From assembly GCF_001280505.1 (NCBI RefSeq), contig NZ_LBIO01000037.1:310001-374000 (forward strand): a DNA stretch of 64,000 bases, written 5' to 3'. The notes beneath the pieces were generated by a model. The model worked only from the letters and a program-made list of their open reading frames with translations, was not told the DNA's origin and made no database searches. The translations under genes were made by a program, and so were the position numbers. Source of the stretch: Mangrovimonas sp. TPBH4 (lineage in GTDB: Bacteria > Bacteroidota > Bacteroidia > Flavobacteriales > Flavobacteriaceae). Shown here one piece after another: positions 32,682 to 43,700 of this stretch. How positions within the stretch are numbered: position 1 is the stretch's first letter; every line of letters starts with the position of its first letter.

Positions 32682-35177
32682 ATGAAAACAATGAAGAAAT
32701 TTTTTGCGCTTATCACTTTGTTACTTTCTTTTTATGCTTCCGCTCAAGATTCTGGAAGTATTAAAGGATTGACTCTCGATGAGAACAATGTGCCGGTTTC
32801 TGGTGCAACGGTTCTTATTGAAAGTTTGAACAAAGGAGTGGTTTCTGGCTTTGATGGAGCATACATTATAGAAAATGTTCCAGCGGGCACTTACAATGTT
32901 GTATTCTCTTATTTGGGATACGAAACAATTACCAAATCAGTCTCGGTAGAGGCGGGACAAACGGTTGAGGTGAATGTGGTTTTAGCGGAGTCTACAAGTA
33001 TGCTTTCGCAAGTGGTGGTGACGGCCAACAAAAAACCTCAAAAAATGACAGATGTGCCGGCGACGGTTAACGTGATAACTTCCAAAGACATTAAGGAACA
33101 TGTAGGTTTTAATGTTGGAGAATTGGCTGCTCGTGAAAAAGGGGTTGATTTTGTAAGAACTGGGGTTTTGGGAACAGGAATCAACATTAGAGGATTCAAC
33201 TCAGCCTTTAATTCTAAAAACCTTCAGGTGACGGATGATAGATTATCCACCTTGATTGCTACTGGTTTACCATTAGGAACATTCGCTACGGTAACTACAG
33301 ATGATATCGAGCAAGTTGAAATTTTGTTGGGACCTAACGGAACCCTTTACGGGCCTAATGCCCACAATGGTTTGATTAGTACAAGAACTAAAAATCCGTT
33401 TACTTCAGAAGGGACAACTTTGGCCTTGGGAGGTGGAAACCAAAATGTATTCACAGCCCGTGCTCGCCATGCGCAAGTGGTTAGTGATAAGTTTGCTTTC
33501 AAGTTCCATTTTGAAAGATCTCAAGGAGAGGATTTTGAATATGTGGATAGTGTGTATGTGGGAACAACTGCTTACAAGGAATTGGAATTGGATAGAGATT
33601 TCGATACTCAGAAATATGGGGCAGGTTTATATTTCAGACCTACGTCTAGTTCAGAGCTTATTGGGTATTATGGTCACAGTAACAACAATAATTTAGCGGT
33701 TACAAACGCTGGAAGAAACCAAATTAAGGATTGGAGCATTGACGTGGCTCAGTTAAAATATATTTCCAAGCATTTCTTTGCCAACGTAAACTATACTTGG
33801 AGTAATACTGACGATACGTATGCTATTAACCAAAGAACACAAAACTATGTGTCCTTCATAAATAATGGATTTTCTGAAGAAGAGGCTTTGGCAAGATCGT
33901 ATACGGAGCAATGGTTTCCAACAGGGCCGGATACTGGTATTGTATTGCCGAGAGGTGCTGTGTTTAAGGATGCTTCCCAACGTTTCAATTCGGAATTGCA
34001 GTACAACAATAGCTGGGGGAATTTTGATTTAACGGTTGGTGCGCAGTACCAATTGGATATGGCCGATTCTAAAGGGACATACCTTTTGGATGAAGGAGGA
34101 ATTGATATTGGACAGACAGGTTTTTATGCGCAAACGGAGTACAGTTTGCCTGATTCTGGATGGGGATTTCTTCTTGGAGCTAGATTGGATAAGCATGATT
34201 TATATGGTTCCAATTTTATACCAAAGGCTGCTATTACTAAAGCGCTTGGAGAAGGACAGCTTAGGGTGACTTATGGAAAAGGAATTGCTGTGCCGTCTAT
34301 TTTGAACTTAAAAGGAAACCTTTTTGGAGGTTTGGTATTGGGTAACGGAGAAGGGTTTACCTTGTCTGATGGAAACAAAGTATCTCCTTTGGATGTGGAG
34401 TCTATCAACACTTATGAAATTGGGTACAAAGGAAAAATTGCCAATAAATTGTTTATCGATGCCAATGCCTATTATAACCAATCAGAAAATTTCATCAGTC
34501 CACTTAGAATGATTACGGATGCAGCCAATGGTGTTGTGGTAACGCATGTGGGTGATAAGCCAATCGATGAAGTGGTGCCTGGATCTAATGGTGCGGTAGT
34601 TTTAACCTATCAAAACTTTGGTAAGGTGGATACTTATGGATTTGATGTTGGCTTGAATTATTACTTCTCAGATGCGTTTAGAGCAACGCTTAATTATTCT
34701 TACTTCGGAAGGGATTTGGATAAAAACGATCCTGCCAACGATGGTAACTTGGATGGACAAGTTTTGGAATCTGAATTGCCTGTGAACACACCGGCAAACA
34801 AGTTGGCTCTAGGATTGCATTATTCTAAAAACAAATTCTATGGATCCATTTTTGGAAGGTGGGTGCAGGATTACGATTTCTTCTCAGGAATTTATACGGC
34901 AGCAGAAACCCAAGATTTGAATGGGGATGGTGTGGATGATGTTATTGAGAATGCCAGAAATGGAAGGTCTTGGAACTATGGTCCTCTAGGTGGATTTACA
35001 GTAGATGCCAATGTAGGGTATTACATCACTGATGAGTTATCTGTTGCTGCTAGTGTAACCAACTTGTTCAATGCTGAGGTTCGTGAGTTCGTGGCCTCTC
35101 CTGTAATAGAGACTTTGTTCTCTGTGGAGTTGAAATATCAAGTGAATTTCTTCAAGAAAAAATCGGCTACTAACTAA
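32682..35177 (+). CDS. TonB-dependent receptor of the hydroxybutyrate operon
   Basis: An 831-residue outer-membrane receptor: signal peptide to YASAQ (about 1-22), carboxypeptidase-D-like domain (24-110, GSIKGLTLDENNVPVSGATVLIES), plug (about 118-230, with VEILLGPNGTLYGPNAHNGLIS) and barrel to the C-terminus. The protein ends in a basic tail (FFKKKSATN) after the last strand. It is not paired with a SusD, so it resembles siderophore/small-ligand receptors rather than glycan importers. Between two hydrolase genes, it probably brings an ester or oligomer into the periplasm. Ligand not determinable from sequence. Confidence 0.88.
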   Translation: MKTMKKFFALITLLLSFYASAQDSGSIKGLTLDENNVPVSGATVLIESLNKGVVSGFDGAYIIENVPAGTYNVVFSYLGYETITKSVSVEAGQTVEVNVVLAESTSMLSQVVVTANKKPQKMTDVPATVNVITSKDIKEHVGFNVGELAAREKGVDFVRTGVLGTGINIRGFNSAFNSKNLQVTDDRLSTLIATGLPLGTFATVTTDDIEQVEILLGPNGTLYGPNAHNGLISTRTKNPFTSEGTTLALGGGNQNVFTARARHAQVVSDKFAFKFHFERSQGEDFEYVDSVYVGTTAYKELELDRDFDTQKYGAGLYFRPTSSSELIGYYGHSNNNNLAVTNAGRNQIKDWSIDVAQLKYISKHFFANVNYTWSNTDDTYAINQRTQNYVSFINNGFSEEEALARSYTEQWFPTGPDTGIVLPRGAVFKDASQRFNSELQYNNSWGNFDLTVGAQYQLDMADSKGTYLLDEGGIDIGQTGFYAQTEYSLPDSGWGFLLGARLDKHDLYGSNFIPKAAITKALGEGQLRVTYGKGIAVPSILNLKGNLFGGLVLGNGEGFTLSDGNKVSPLDVESINTYEIGYKGKIANKLFIDANAYYNQSENFISPLRMITDAANGVVVTHVGDKPIDEVVPGSNGAVVLTYQNFGKVDTYGFDVGLNYYFSDAFRATLNYSYFGRDLDKNDPANDGNLDGQVLESELPVNTPANKLALGLHYSKNKFYGSIFGRWVQDYDFFSGIYTAAETQDLNGDGVDDVIENARNGRSWNYGPLGGFTVDANVGYYITDELSVAASVTNLFNAEVREFVASPVIETLFSVELKYQVNFFKKKSATN

Positions 35178-35187
35178 TCCACTGCAA

Positions 35188-35970
35188 ATGCCTTTTTTGA
35201 GAGTAAATAATATCGACCTAAGCTATAAGGTGTCGGGAGAAGGTGAAGTGCTTTTGTTACTCCATGGTTTAGGTTCAACAAAACAAGACTGGGATGCACA
35301 AGTCCCAGTCTTTTCAAAGGAATTTAAAGTGATCACGGTTGATCTTAGAGGACATGGGGAAACTTCGAAACCAAAAGAAGGTTATGGGGTGGAGTTCATG
35401 ACCGAGGATATTAGGCAATTCCTGGAGCAACTAAATATTGAGAAGCTTACAATTGTTGGGTTTTCCATGGGAGGGGCGGTAGCCTTTCAGTTCGCATACC
35501 AGTATCCCAAAATGGTGGACAAATTGGTGATTGTAAATAGTGGTCCAGATTTTAATGCCATGGGGGAAATAGGCGATCAAATGGTTGCTGAACGAACCAA
35601 ATCCTTAAATGAATTTGGGATTGGTCCTTTAGCGGAACAAATTGCTTTCAATATGTTTCCTGAAGAAGGTCAGGAAGACATGCGAAAGGCCTTTGAAAAG
35701 CGTTGCAAACAAAACGATTTGAATGCCTATTACCAGTCTTTTGTAACCTTGATGAAATGGGGATTGGGAGATAGAATCCACAAAATTAAAGCTAAGACTT
35801 TGGTGATGGCTTCAGATATGGATTATACGCCTGTTGATTTTAAAAAGGCCTTTGTCAAAGAGCTTCCAAATGCGGAATTGGTTGTGATCAAAGATTCAAG
35901 ACATGGGGTGGTTATGGATCAAGCGGGGGCATTTAATTATGAACTTTATAAATTTTTGAAACATGGATAA
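35188..35970 (+). CDS. Cytoplasmic alpha/beta hydrolase
   Basis: A 260-residue hydrolase without signal peptide. Fold elements: LLLHGLGSTKQDW (23-35), nucleophile elbow GFSMGG with Ser93, acid in MASDMDYTP (Asp210 or Asp212) and His239 in DSRHG. Its pattern resembles 3-oxoadipate enol-lactonase-like and short ester hydrolases. It lies 10 bp after the receptor and overlaps the dehydrogenase gene by 8 bp, so it is coupled to it. Following the exported hydrolase it could finish cleavage of a dimer or ester to free 3-hydroxybutyrate. That is an inference. Confidence 0.85.
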   Translation: MPFLRVNNIDLSYKVSGEGEVLLLLHGLGSTKQDWDAQVPVFSKEFKVITVDLRGHGETSKPKEGYGVEFMTEDIRQFLEQLNIEKLTIVGFSMGGAVAFQFAYQYPKMVDKLVIVNSGPDFNAMGEIGDQMVAERTKSLNEFGIGPLAEQIAFNMFPEEGQEDMRKAFEKRCKQNDLNAYYQSFVTLMKWGLGDRIHKIKAKTLVMASDMDYTPVDFKKAFVKELPNAELVVIKDSRHGVVMDQAGAFNYELYKFLKHG

Positions 35971-36733
35971 AGTGGCGTTGGTAACTGGAAGTACCAGTGG
36001 TATCGGGCTTGGGATTGCGAGACAATTTGCAGCCAATGGATATCATATAATGTTTCATGGTTTAGAAGCTAATGGAGCAGAGATTGCTAAAGGAGTTGCT
36101 GAGGAATTTAATGTGAAGACTTCCTTTTCCAATGCAAATTTATTGGAAGCGGATGAGGTGAAACAATTGGTTCGGGATGCTGTGGCGTATTTCGGGACTA
36201 TTCATGTGTTGGTGAACAATGCAGGGATTCAATTTGTGTCGCCCATAGAAGAATTTCCTGATCAAAAATATTTGAATATTATAGCTATTAATCTTAATGC
36301 TGCTTTTTTTGCCAGCAAGGAAGCTTGGGGGTATATGAAGGCGCAGAAATTTGGAAGAATCATTAATGTGTCTTCTGTGCATGGTCTCAGGGCGTCTGAA
36401 TTTAAAGTGGCCTATGTGGCTTCCAAGCATGGCGTGATTGGGATGACCAAAGTGTTGGCATTGGAAGGCGCCGGATGTAATATTACGGTGAATGCCATTT
36501 GTCCTGGGTATGTGAAAACGCCTTTGGTTGAAGGTCAAATAGAAGATCAAGCCAAAGCTCATAATATGACCCCGGACGAGGTAGTGACCAAAGTCATGCT
36601 AAAAAAGCAAGCGGTAAAAGATTTTGTTCCGGTAGAGGCCATTGCGGATATGGCTTTATTGTTGGCAAAAGAATCTTCAAAAACCATTACCGGCTCGTCC
36701 TTTACTTTGGATGGTGGCTGGACGGCACAGTAA
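35963..36733 (+). CDS. D-3-hydroxybutyrate dehydrogenase (SDR family)
   Basis: A 256-residue short-chain dehydrogenase. NAD motif TGSTSGIG (8-15), NNAG (85-88), catalytic Ser138, Tyr151 and Lys155 in YVASK. Features typical of bacterial 3-hydroxybutyrate dehydrogenases are all present: GIQFVSPIEEFP, NVSSVHGLRAS, NAICPGYVKTPLVEGQI and the C-terminal TLDGGWTAQ. It oxidises 3-hydroxybutyrate to acetoacetate with NAD in the cytoplasm. It is the last gene of the operon, overlapping the hydrolase and followed by a terminator. It is the most specific clue to the pathway of the whole operon. Confidence 0.88.
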   Translation: MDKVALVTGSTSGIGLGIARQFAANGYHIMFHGLEANGAEIAKGVAEEFNVKTSFSNANLLEADEVKQLVRDAVAYFGTIHVLVNNAGIQFVSPIEEFPDQKYLNIIAINLNAAFFASKEAWGYMKAQKFGRIINVSSVHGLRASEFKVAYVASKHGVIGMTKVLALEGAGCNITVNAICPGYVKTPLVEGQIEDQAKAHNMTPDEVVTKVMLKKQAVKDFVPVEAIADMALLLAKESSKTITGSSFTLDGGWTAQ

Positions 36734-36770
36734 ATGAATAATTTTGTTTGAGTTGATTTTTGTGAATTAG

Positions 36771-36801
36771 GGCCTGAATATTAGTTCAGGCTCTTTTTTT
36801 T
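36771..36801 (+). terminator. Terminator of the hydroxybutyrate operon
   Basis: Stem GCCTGAA / TTCAGGC (36772-36778 and 36785-36791), loop TATTAG, followed by CTCT and eight or more T. It lies 38 bases after the dehydrogenase stop, between convergent genes. Confidence 0.85.
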
Positions 36802-36813
36802 GGTCACAATTCT

Positions 36814-37539
36814 TTAGAACTCAAAATTGAAGCCTTTTTCTGTGAGTTTTTTGTAGATGGCATGGTCAAAACGGTATAGTTTGGCAGCTCTATGCGACAC
36901 GTCTTGCTGTTTTTCGTCCAAAGCTTCCAGGAGTTTCATCCTTAAGACTTTTCTTCTAAAATTCGATTTGTCCATTTCAATCCCTAAAATTTGCTCGTAA
37001 AGTTGCATGAGTTGTAGAAGGGTGAATTTTTCAGGCAATAGGTTGAATCCAATGGGGGCTTGCTTGACTCTGTTTCGTAACTGTTTAAGGCTGAAATTGA
37101 TGATTTTGTTGTGGTCGTAAATCAGTTCAGGGATATCAGCGACATCATACCACTTAGCATCCGAAGCTGTAAAACCAGCCGTAATGTTGTAATCTTCAAT
37201 TTTAATAAGGGCATAATAGCCTATGGTGATAACGCGTCCCAACGGGAAACGGTCGGGGTCACCAAAAGCTTTTAGCTGTTCAAGGTAGATGTTGTCTAGG
37301 CCAGTCAGCTCTCTAAGCAATCTATGGGCTGCGTTGTCAATGCTTTCTTCTTCCTTGATCCATCCACCGGGAAGGGCCCACTTTCCTTTGCTGATACCTT
37401 CGGCGTGCTCTACTAATAATACTTTCAGGCTCCCTTTGTCGAAACCGAAAATAACGCAATCGATTGTAATAGCATTCATGACAGAACGTTCGATTACTTT
37501 TCCAGACTCTTCGTCTATAAATTTCTTAACCATTGGCAT
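36814..37539 (-). CDS. Nudix-type transcriptional regulator of sugar use (AraR/NrtR-like)
   Basis: A 241-residue protein with a Nudix domain (about 22-160) and a C-terminal winged-helix DNA-binding domain (about 165-241, with FRRKVLRMKLLEALDEKQ). The Nudix box (Gly58-Leu81) is degenerate: the catalytic R-E-U-x-E-E reads RLLREL, so two of the three metal-binding glutamates are lost. This fits the NrtR/AraR regulators of Bacteroidetes, where the Nudix fold senses a sugar or nucleotide ligand instead of hydrolysing one. It diverges from xylB-xylA and the glycan locus across a 368-bp gap containing a palindrome 9 bp from its own start. Probable repressor responding to xylose or arabinose. Confidence 0.88.
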   Translation of the reverse strand: MPMVKKFIDEESGKVIERSVMNAITIDCVIFGFDKGSLKVLLVEHAEGISKGKWALPGGWIKEEESIDNAAHRLLRELTGLDNIYLEQLKAFGDPDRFPLGRVITIGYYALIKIEDYNITAGFTASDAKWYDVADIPELIYDHNKIINFSLKQLRNRVKQAPIGFNLLPEKFTLLQLMQLYEQILGIEMDKSNFRRKVLRMKLLEALDEKQQDVSHRAAKLYRFDHAIYKKLTEKGFNFEF

Positions 37540-37548
37540 GATAGAGTA

Positions 37549-37568
37549 AATGTTGTAATTATAACATT
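37549..37568. promoter_or_regulatory. Candidate operator palindrome
   Basis: AATGTTGTAATTATAACATT, arms of nine bases with one mismatch around a central AT. It begins 10 bases upstream of the regulator ATG on the minus strand. Position and symmetry suit a dimeric winged-helix regulator controlling its own gene. Confidence 0.5.
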
Positions 37569-37754
37569 GTTGGTCATGGATGGGTAAAAGTCCTTAAGAC
37601 CATCAAATGGCAAAATAAGATATTTTAGGATTAATCAAAAGGTTGGTGAACAAGAAAAACTGTTGGACCTCTTATTGATTTGACTTCAAAGATATTACGA
37701 AATGCGCATTTATTTAAATTTTTTTTAAGAAAACTGAAAATTAAACATTAATTT

Positions 37755-37786
37755 TTTGTTAAATTGAACAATCTTCAGTATACTTG
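37755..37786 (+). promoter_or_regulatory. Promoter of the xylB-led operon
   Basis: -33 TTTG (37755-37758), 20-bp spacer and -7 TATACTTG (37779-37786), one mismatch from TAnnTTTG. It predicts a start near 37793 and a leader of about 115 bases before xylB. Confidence 0.5.
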
Positions 37787-37907
37787 TAGTCAAATTAACC
37801 ATAAGAATTAGTTCGGAGGCATAATTGTTGAAATGAGGGAGTTACGATGTGTGTTGGGCAAATAATAATGGTCTTTTGAACTATTTGAAACTAAATTATA
37901 TCTATCC

Positions 37908-39404
37908 ATGTACTTTTTAGGAATAGATTTAGGAAGTTCTTCAATAAAAATGTCCGTATTCGATGGGGACAAAGGAACTGTATTGAAGACAATTTCTGTA
38001 CCTGATTTCGAAACCGAAATCGTTGCGCCGCGTTTAGGGTGGGCTGAACAAGATCCCAATCTTTGGTGGGGGTATATCAAAGGCGGAATTTCACAATTTA
38101 AAGATAGGTATTCCATAGATGTTAAGCGAATCGTAGCAATCGGTGTAGCTTATCAAATGCATGGTTTGGTGCTTACGGATAAGGAATTGAATCCGGTACG
38201 ACCTTCTATTATTTGGTGTGATGGTCGAGCTGCTGAGATTGGACGACAATATTATGAATCCATAGGGGTGGACTTTTGTCAGGAACAAATTTTGGGGTCG
38301 CCGGGAAACTTTACGGCCTCTAAGCTTAAGTGGGTGCAGCAGCATGAACCGGAAGTGTTTGCTAAAGCCTCTTATATGATGCTGCCAGGAGATTTTATTG
38401 CGGCTAAATTTACTGGGGTGCCGCAAATAAGTACTTCAGGTTTGTCTGAAGGTGCCTTATGGAACTTTAAAGAGAATAGGCTGGCCACTGAGATTTTGGA
38501 TGGAATGGGCTTGCCAGTAGATAGAATTCCGGAAATCGTGCCAACTTTTGGTGAGCATGCAACTATTGATGCAGCCGTGGCCGCCGATTTAGGATTGGAT
38601 CCTAAGGTGAAAATTACCTATAGGTCGGGCGATCAGCCAAACAATGCCATGTCCTTGAATGTGCTGAATCCTGGTGAAATTGCAACTACAGCGGGAACGT
38701 CGGCTGTGATGTATGCAGTTACTGATCAAAACCATATTGATCAACAGAACAGGGTGAATACCTTTTTGCACGTCAATAACACGGAGCTTGAAAAGCGCAA
38801 CGGTGTGCTGCTGTGTATAAATGGTTCCGGTATTTTATATCAGTGGTTAAGGAAGATCATGTCTCTGGGAAATGATGAATTGGTTTCCTATGACCTTTTA
38901 AATAATGCTGCCGCCAAGGCCGAAGTAGGGAGTAAGGGCTTGAAGTTCTATCCTTTTGGTAATGGCGTAGAGCGCATCTTTGATAATAAGGAGGTAAACT
39001 CCGGAATTGAGAATTTAAACTTCAATATCCATAATTCCAATTATTTGGTTAGAGCGGCCTGTGAAGGTATTGTGTTCGCCATGAATTATGGGTTTGATGT
39101 CATGAAATCCATTGGGGTTTCTGGAAACATCGTAAGGGCTTCCAAAGGGAATTTATTCTTAAGTCCTGTATTTAGGGAAATTTTTGTGAACACCACCAAA
39201 ACCTCATTAGAGCTTTATAACAACTCCGGGTCTGAAGGCGCTGCAAGAGGTGCAGCCTATGGCTTTGGGTTTTATAATTCTTTATCGGAGGCTTTTGGTA
39301 ATCTTGAATGTATTGAGCGGTTGGAACCTAATAAGGAACTGACAGCCCAGTATCAAGACATATATTTTAACTGGAAAGAACAAATTAAACTTCAAGAAAT
39401 TTAA
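37908..39404 (+). CDS. xylB: Xylulokinase
   Basis: A 498-residue FGGY-family sugar kinase. The N-terminal phosphate motif [15 protein letters not shown] is at 5-19, substrate-facing GWAEQDP and [15 protein letters not shown] near 45 and 78-92, and [10 protein letters not shown] at about 101-110. The C-terminal ATPase lobe has [11 protein letters not shown] and [10 protein letters not shown]. It phosphorylates D-xylulose to xylulose 5-phosphate in the cytoplasm. It is the first gene of the long operon and is 2 bp from xylA, so it completes the xylose route for sugar released by the downstream glycosidases. Confidence 0.95.
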   Translation: MYFLGIDLGSSSIKMSVFDGDKGTVLKTISVPDFETEIVAPRLGWAEQDPNLWWGYIKGGISQFKDRYSIDVKRIVAIGVAYQMHGLVLTDKELNPVRPSIIWCDGRAAEIGRQYYESIGVDFCQEQILGSPGNFTASKLKWVQQHEPEVFAKASYMMLPGDFIAAKFTGVPQISTSGLSEGALWNFKENRLATEILDGMGLPVDRIPEIVPTFGEHATIDAAVAADLGLDPKVKITYRSGDQPNNAMSLNVLNPGEIATTAGTSAVMYAVTDQNHIDQQNRVNTFLHVNNTELEKRNGVLLCINGSGILYQWLRKIMSLGNDELVSYDLLNNAAAKAEVGSKGLKFYPFGNGVERIFDNKEVNSGIENLNFNIHNSNYLVRAACEGIVFAMNYGFDVMKSIGVSGNIVRASKGNLFLSPVFREIFVNTTKTSLELYNNSGSEGAARGAAYGFGFYNSLSEAFGNLECIERLEPNKELTAQYQDIYFNWKEQIKLQEI

Positions 39405-39406
39405 TT

Positions 39407-40732
39407 ATGAGTACAAATAGCCATAAGGCTTATTTTAAAGGTATCGATACTATTAAGTATGAAGGAAGAGAGAGTGATAATCCTCTTGCCTATAAATGGT
39501 ATGACGAGAATAGAATTGTAGATGGTAAACCTTTAAAGGAACATTTACGATTTGCAATGGCGTATTGGCATACGCTGTGTGATAAAGGAAATGATCCTTT
39601 TGGTAAGGAAACCTCTGTTTTTGCTTGGGATAAAAGTGAAGATGCAGTGCAGAGAGCAAAAGATAAAATGGATGCCGGTTTTGAATTTATGTCCAAAATG
39701 GGAATTCCATTTTATTGTTTTCATGATGTGGACCTTGTAGATGAGGCGCCAACATTAGCTGAATTTGAAAACAGAGTTCAACAAATGGTAGAATACGCGA
39801 AGCAAAAACAAGCAGATACCGGAATTGAATTGCTTTGGGGAACTGCCAACTTGTTTGGAAATCCAAGGTATATGAACGGAGCTTCTACGAATCCTAATTT
39901 TGATGTGTTGGCCTATGCGGGCGCTCAGGTTAAAATCGCTATGGATGCTACCATTGCCTTAGGAGGACAAAACTATGTGTTTTGGGGTGGTCGCGAAGGA
40001 TATATGAGCTTGCTAAATACCGATATGAAGCGTGAGCAAGAGCACATGGCGCGTTTTTTAACCATGTGTAGAGATTATGGACGCAGCCAAGGTTTTAAAG
40101 GGAATTTCCTAATCGAACCTAAACCAATGGAGCCATCAAAACACCAGTATGATTATGATGCTGCAACCTGTGTTGGGTTTATGAGACATTACGGTCTTGA
40201 CAAAGATTTTAAATTGAATTTGGAGGTGAACCACGCCACCTTGGCAGGGCATAGCTTTGAGCATGAATTACAAGTGGCGGTAGATGCCGGTTTATTGGGA
40301 AGTATCGATGCTAACCGCGGGGATTACCAAAACGGATGGGATACGGATCAGTTCCCAATTGATATTTATGAGACTACTCAAGCCATGCTTGTGATTCTTG
40401 AAGGAGGCGGAATTCAAGGAGGAGGAATCAACTTTGATGCCAAGGTAAGAAGAAACTCAACAGATCTAGAAGATAGATTCATAGCACACATTTCTGGTAT
40501 GGATGTATTTGCCAGAGGGTTGATTTGTGCCGATCATGTTCTTAAAAATACAAACTATAAAAAATTAAGAGCGGAGCGTTACCAATCATTCGATTCTGGA
40601 AACGGTGCTAAGTTCGAAAAAGGACAGCTTAGTTTGGAAGACCTTAGCAAAATAGGTAGAGCCAATGGCGAGCCACAGCAAATAAGTGGAAAGCAAGAGC
40701 TGTTTGAACAAATCATAGCAAACGCATACTAA
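39407..40732 (+). CDS. xylA: Xylose isomerase
   Basis: A 441-residue class II xylose isomerase of usual length. Signature sequences include FHDVDLVDE (catalytic His region, about 102-110), [15 protein letters not shown] (about 186-200), metal ligands in [13 protein letters not shown] (about 267-279) and [19 protein letters not shown] (about 303-321). It converts D-xylose to D-xylulose in the cytoplasm. Here it links the outer-membrane glycan locus to the pentose phosphate pathway through xylB just upstream. Only 40 bp separate it from susC. Confidence 0.98.
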   Translation: MSTNSHKAYFKGIDTIKYEGRESDNPLAYKWYDENRIVDGKPLKEHLRFAMAYWHTLCDKGNDPFGKETSVFAWDKSEDAVQRAKDKMDAGFEFMSKMGIPFYCFHDVDLVDEAPTLAEFENRVQQMVEYAKQKQADTGIELLWGTANLFGNPRYMNGASTNPNFDVLAYAGAQVKIAMDATIALGGQNYVFWGGREGYMSLLNTDMKREQEHMARFLTMCRDYGRSQGFKGNFLIEPKPMEPSKHQYDYDAATCVGFMRHYGLDKDFKLNLEVNHATLAGHSFEHELQVAVDAGLLGSIDANRGDYQNGWDTDQFPIDIYETTQAMLVILEGGGIQGGGINFDAKVRRNSTDLEDRFIAHISGMDVFARGLICADHVLKNTNYKKLRAERYQSFDSGNGAKFEKGQLSLEDLSKIGRANGEPQQISGKQELFEQIIANAY

Positions 40733-40772
40733 TTAACATTTAAATAAATCAATTAAACTAACCTTTTTCATT

Positions 40773-43700
40773 ATGAGAAGTAAATTTTATGACTCTTCTG
40801 GAGTGTTGGCCATTTTGGTGGCAATTTTACTTTGTGCGTTCAGTACACAATCTATGTTCGCGCAAAGTGAAATCACCGTGTCCGGAACAGTAACAGATGT
40901 TGCCGATGGAATGCCAGTTCCCGGTGCCTCTATTATTGTGAAGGGCAACGAGACAAAAGGAACCTCCACAGATTTTGATGGGAACTATTCTCTTGCAGTA
41001 TCGCCAAATGCTGTTTTAATAGCCAGTTATGTAGGATACAAGACACAAGAGGTCAGTGTTCAAAACAGAACCACACTTAACATTCAATTAGAAACCAATG
41101 TTGAAGAATTGAGTGAAGTTGTAGTGGTTGGTTACGGTGTTCAAAAGAAAGAATTGACCACAGGAGCCAATCTTCAAGTTGATGGGGAAGCCCTTCAAAA
41201 GCAAAGTACCACCAATGCGCTTCAAGCTATGCAGGGGCAAGCGGCTGGGGTACAGATTACCTCTACTTCAGGGCAGCCTGGAGAATCTATGAATGTTGCA
41301 ATTCGTGGATTGGGGTCAACAGGTAGTAATGGGCCTTTATATGTTGTAGATGGTGTGCAAACGGGAGATATTTCGTATCTTAATAATGCAGATATTGAAA
41401 GTATCTCTATCCTTAAGGATGTTGCCTCTTCTGCCATTTATGGTTCGCAATCGGCGAATGGTGTTGTATTAGTAACTACCAAAAAAGGTAAGGCCGGTAA
41501 AGCGCAAATTACCTTCGATCAATTTTATGGTGTACAAACATTAGCAAAAAAGATAGACATGCTTAATGCTACAGAGTATATGACCATGATTAATGAAGCT
41601 AGAATCAATTCTGGTATGACTAGACAGTTTTCTGATGAAGATATTGCCAATGCAGGTAATGGTACAGATTGGATGGACGAAATGTTCGAAACCGCTCCAA
41701 CAGAAAATTATACTTTAGGAGTTAAAGGCGGGTCTGAAACTTCAACCTATTCTTCTTCTTTATCTTATTTGAACCAAGCGGGTATTGTGGGGGGAGCTGA
41801 CTATTCTTACTACGAGCGTTACAATTTCAGATTCAACTCAGAACATAAATTGTATGGAGACAGAATCAAGTTTGGTGAAAATTTCAGTTTCGCTTGGATT
41901 AATAATAATGGTATCGGTGTTGGAAATCAATACAATAACTCTTTAAGAGGTGCTTTTCAAACCAACCCATTGTTTCCAATGTATGACGCCAATGGAGAGT
42001 ATTTTAACTCTACGGGCTATAGCGAACCTTGGTTACAAGGGGTATCTAACCCTTATGCACAAATGGCATATTCTAATCAAAATGAAAATGATACACAAAA
42101 GTTATTGGGAAATGTGTACTTCGATTTTGAACTTTTGAAAAATTTAAATTTTAGAACCAATTTGGGGATAGATTATTTTGCAAGTCAAGGACACAATTTT
42201 ACTCCAATTTATGAATTATCTATTTATGCTTTTAGCAACCTTAGAAAGGTTACTCAAAATATGAGTAAAGGCAAAAGCTTGATTTGGACTAATTTATTGA
42301 CTTATGAATTCGATTTAGGAGAAAATCATCATTTTACTACAATGTTGGGTGCAGAGGCCTATAAATATGACGGACACTCAATGTATGGCGAGAATACTGA
42401 TTTGATTTATGATGACCTTAATCACGCATGGTTAAGTAATGCTACCAACACGGATGGAGCACAAATTGCGCTTTCTGGAGGACCTGATCCTATTGCTAAA
42501 AGAATGTCATATTTCGGTAGATTGAACTATAACTATAAAGGTAAGTACTTGTTGAATGCCACTTTTAGAGCTGATGGATCTTCACAATTTGCGACTGGAC
42601 ACCGTTGGGGATATTTCCCATCTGTATCTGCCGGTTGGATTATTACGAAAGAAGATTTTATGGGTGATGGAGATTCTTTCATGAACTACTTCAAGTTGAG
42701 AGGTAGTTGGGGACAAGGTGGTAACCAAAATATTGGTAATTTCCAATTCTTAGGTTTGGTTAGAACTTTCAATACTAACTATATTTTTGGGGATCAAGAA
42801 GGGGTCTTGACTCCTGGAGCCTACCCATACAGATTAGGAAATGAGTATTTACAATGGGAAGCAGCAGAAGAGTTGGATTTTGGATTTGATGCCAGATTCT
42901 TGGATTCTAAATTAACCTTTGCTTTCGACTGGTATCGCAAAACTCAAAAGGATTGGTTAGTGGTACCTCCGTCACTGGGTAGTTGGGGTGCAGAGCCTCC
43001 TTATGAAAATGGAGGTAATGTGGTTAATACAGGAGTTGAATTCGTGGTGGGATATAATAATCACGTAAATGAGGATTTTAGCTATAACTTTAGTTTCAAC
43101 GGAGCTTACAACAAAAACGAAGTTGGAGACATTCCAACAGAAGATGGTATCATTCACGGAGCTAGTGGTCAATTATGGGATAATTCACAGGAGTTTTATA
43201 GAGCAGAAGAAGGATATCCTCTTGGGTATTTCTGGGGATATGAAACTGGAGGGGTGTTCCAGACGGAAGACGAAATTAACAACTATGTTAATTCAGATGG
43301 GAGCTTATTGCAGCCAGATGCACAACCAGGAGATTTAATTTATGTAGATACCAATCGTGACGGTGTTATTGATGGAGATGACAGAACAGAATTAGGAGAT
43401 CCCAATCCAGATTTCACTTATGGATTCTCCTTAGGATTTAACTACAGGGCATTTGATTTTTCTTTACAAGCCAATGGTGTGGCTGGAAACCAAATTGTAC
43501 AGTCTTATAGAAACACAGCTGCTAACCAAAACTGGACGGGTGCTATTTTAGATCGTTGGCACGGGCCGGGATCTTCAAATACGCTTCCTAGGTTAACTGT
43601 AGATAACAAAAACTACAGTACGTTTTCAGATATCTTTGTTCATGATGGGGATTTCTTAAGAATCAGTACGGCGACACTTGGCTACGATATTGCTAGAGGA

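Larger units (their letters stand above)
37540..37907. other. Regulator / xylB divergent control region
   Basis: A 368-bp AT-rich region between divergent genes. It holds a near-perfect 20-bp palindrome next to the regulator start and a promoter for xylB, listed separately. AAACATTAATTTTTTGTT near 37743-37760 keeps half-site-like AACA and TGTT elements next to the xylB -33 box and might be a second, weaker operator. No small gene is convincing here. Confidence 0.6.
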
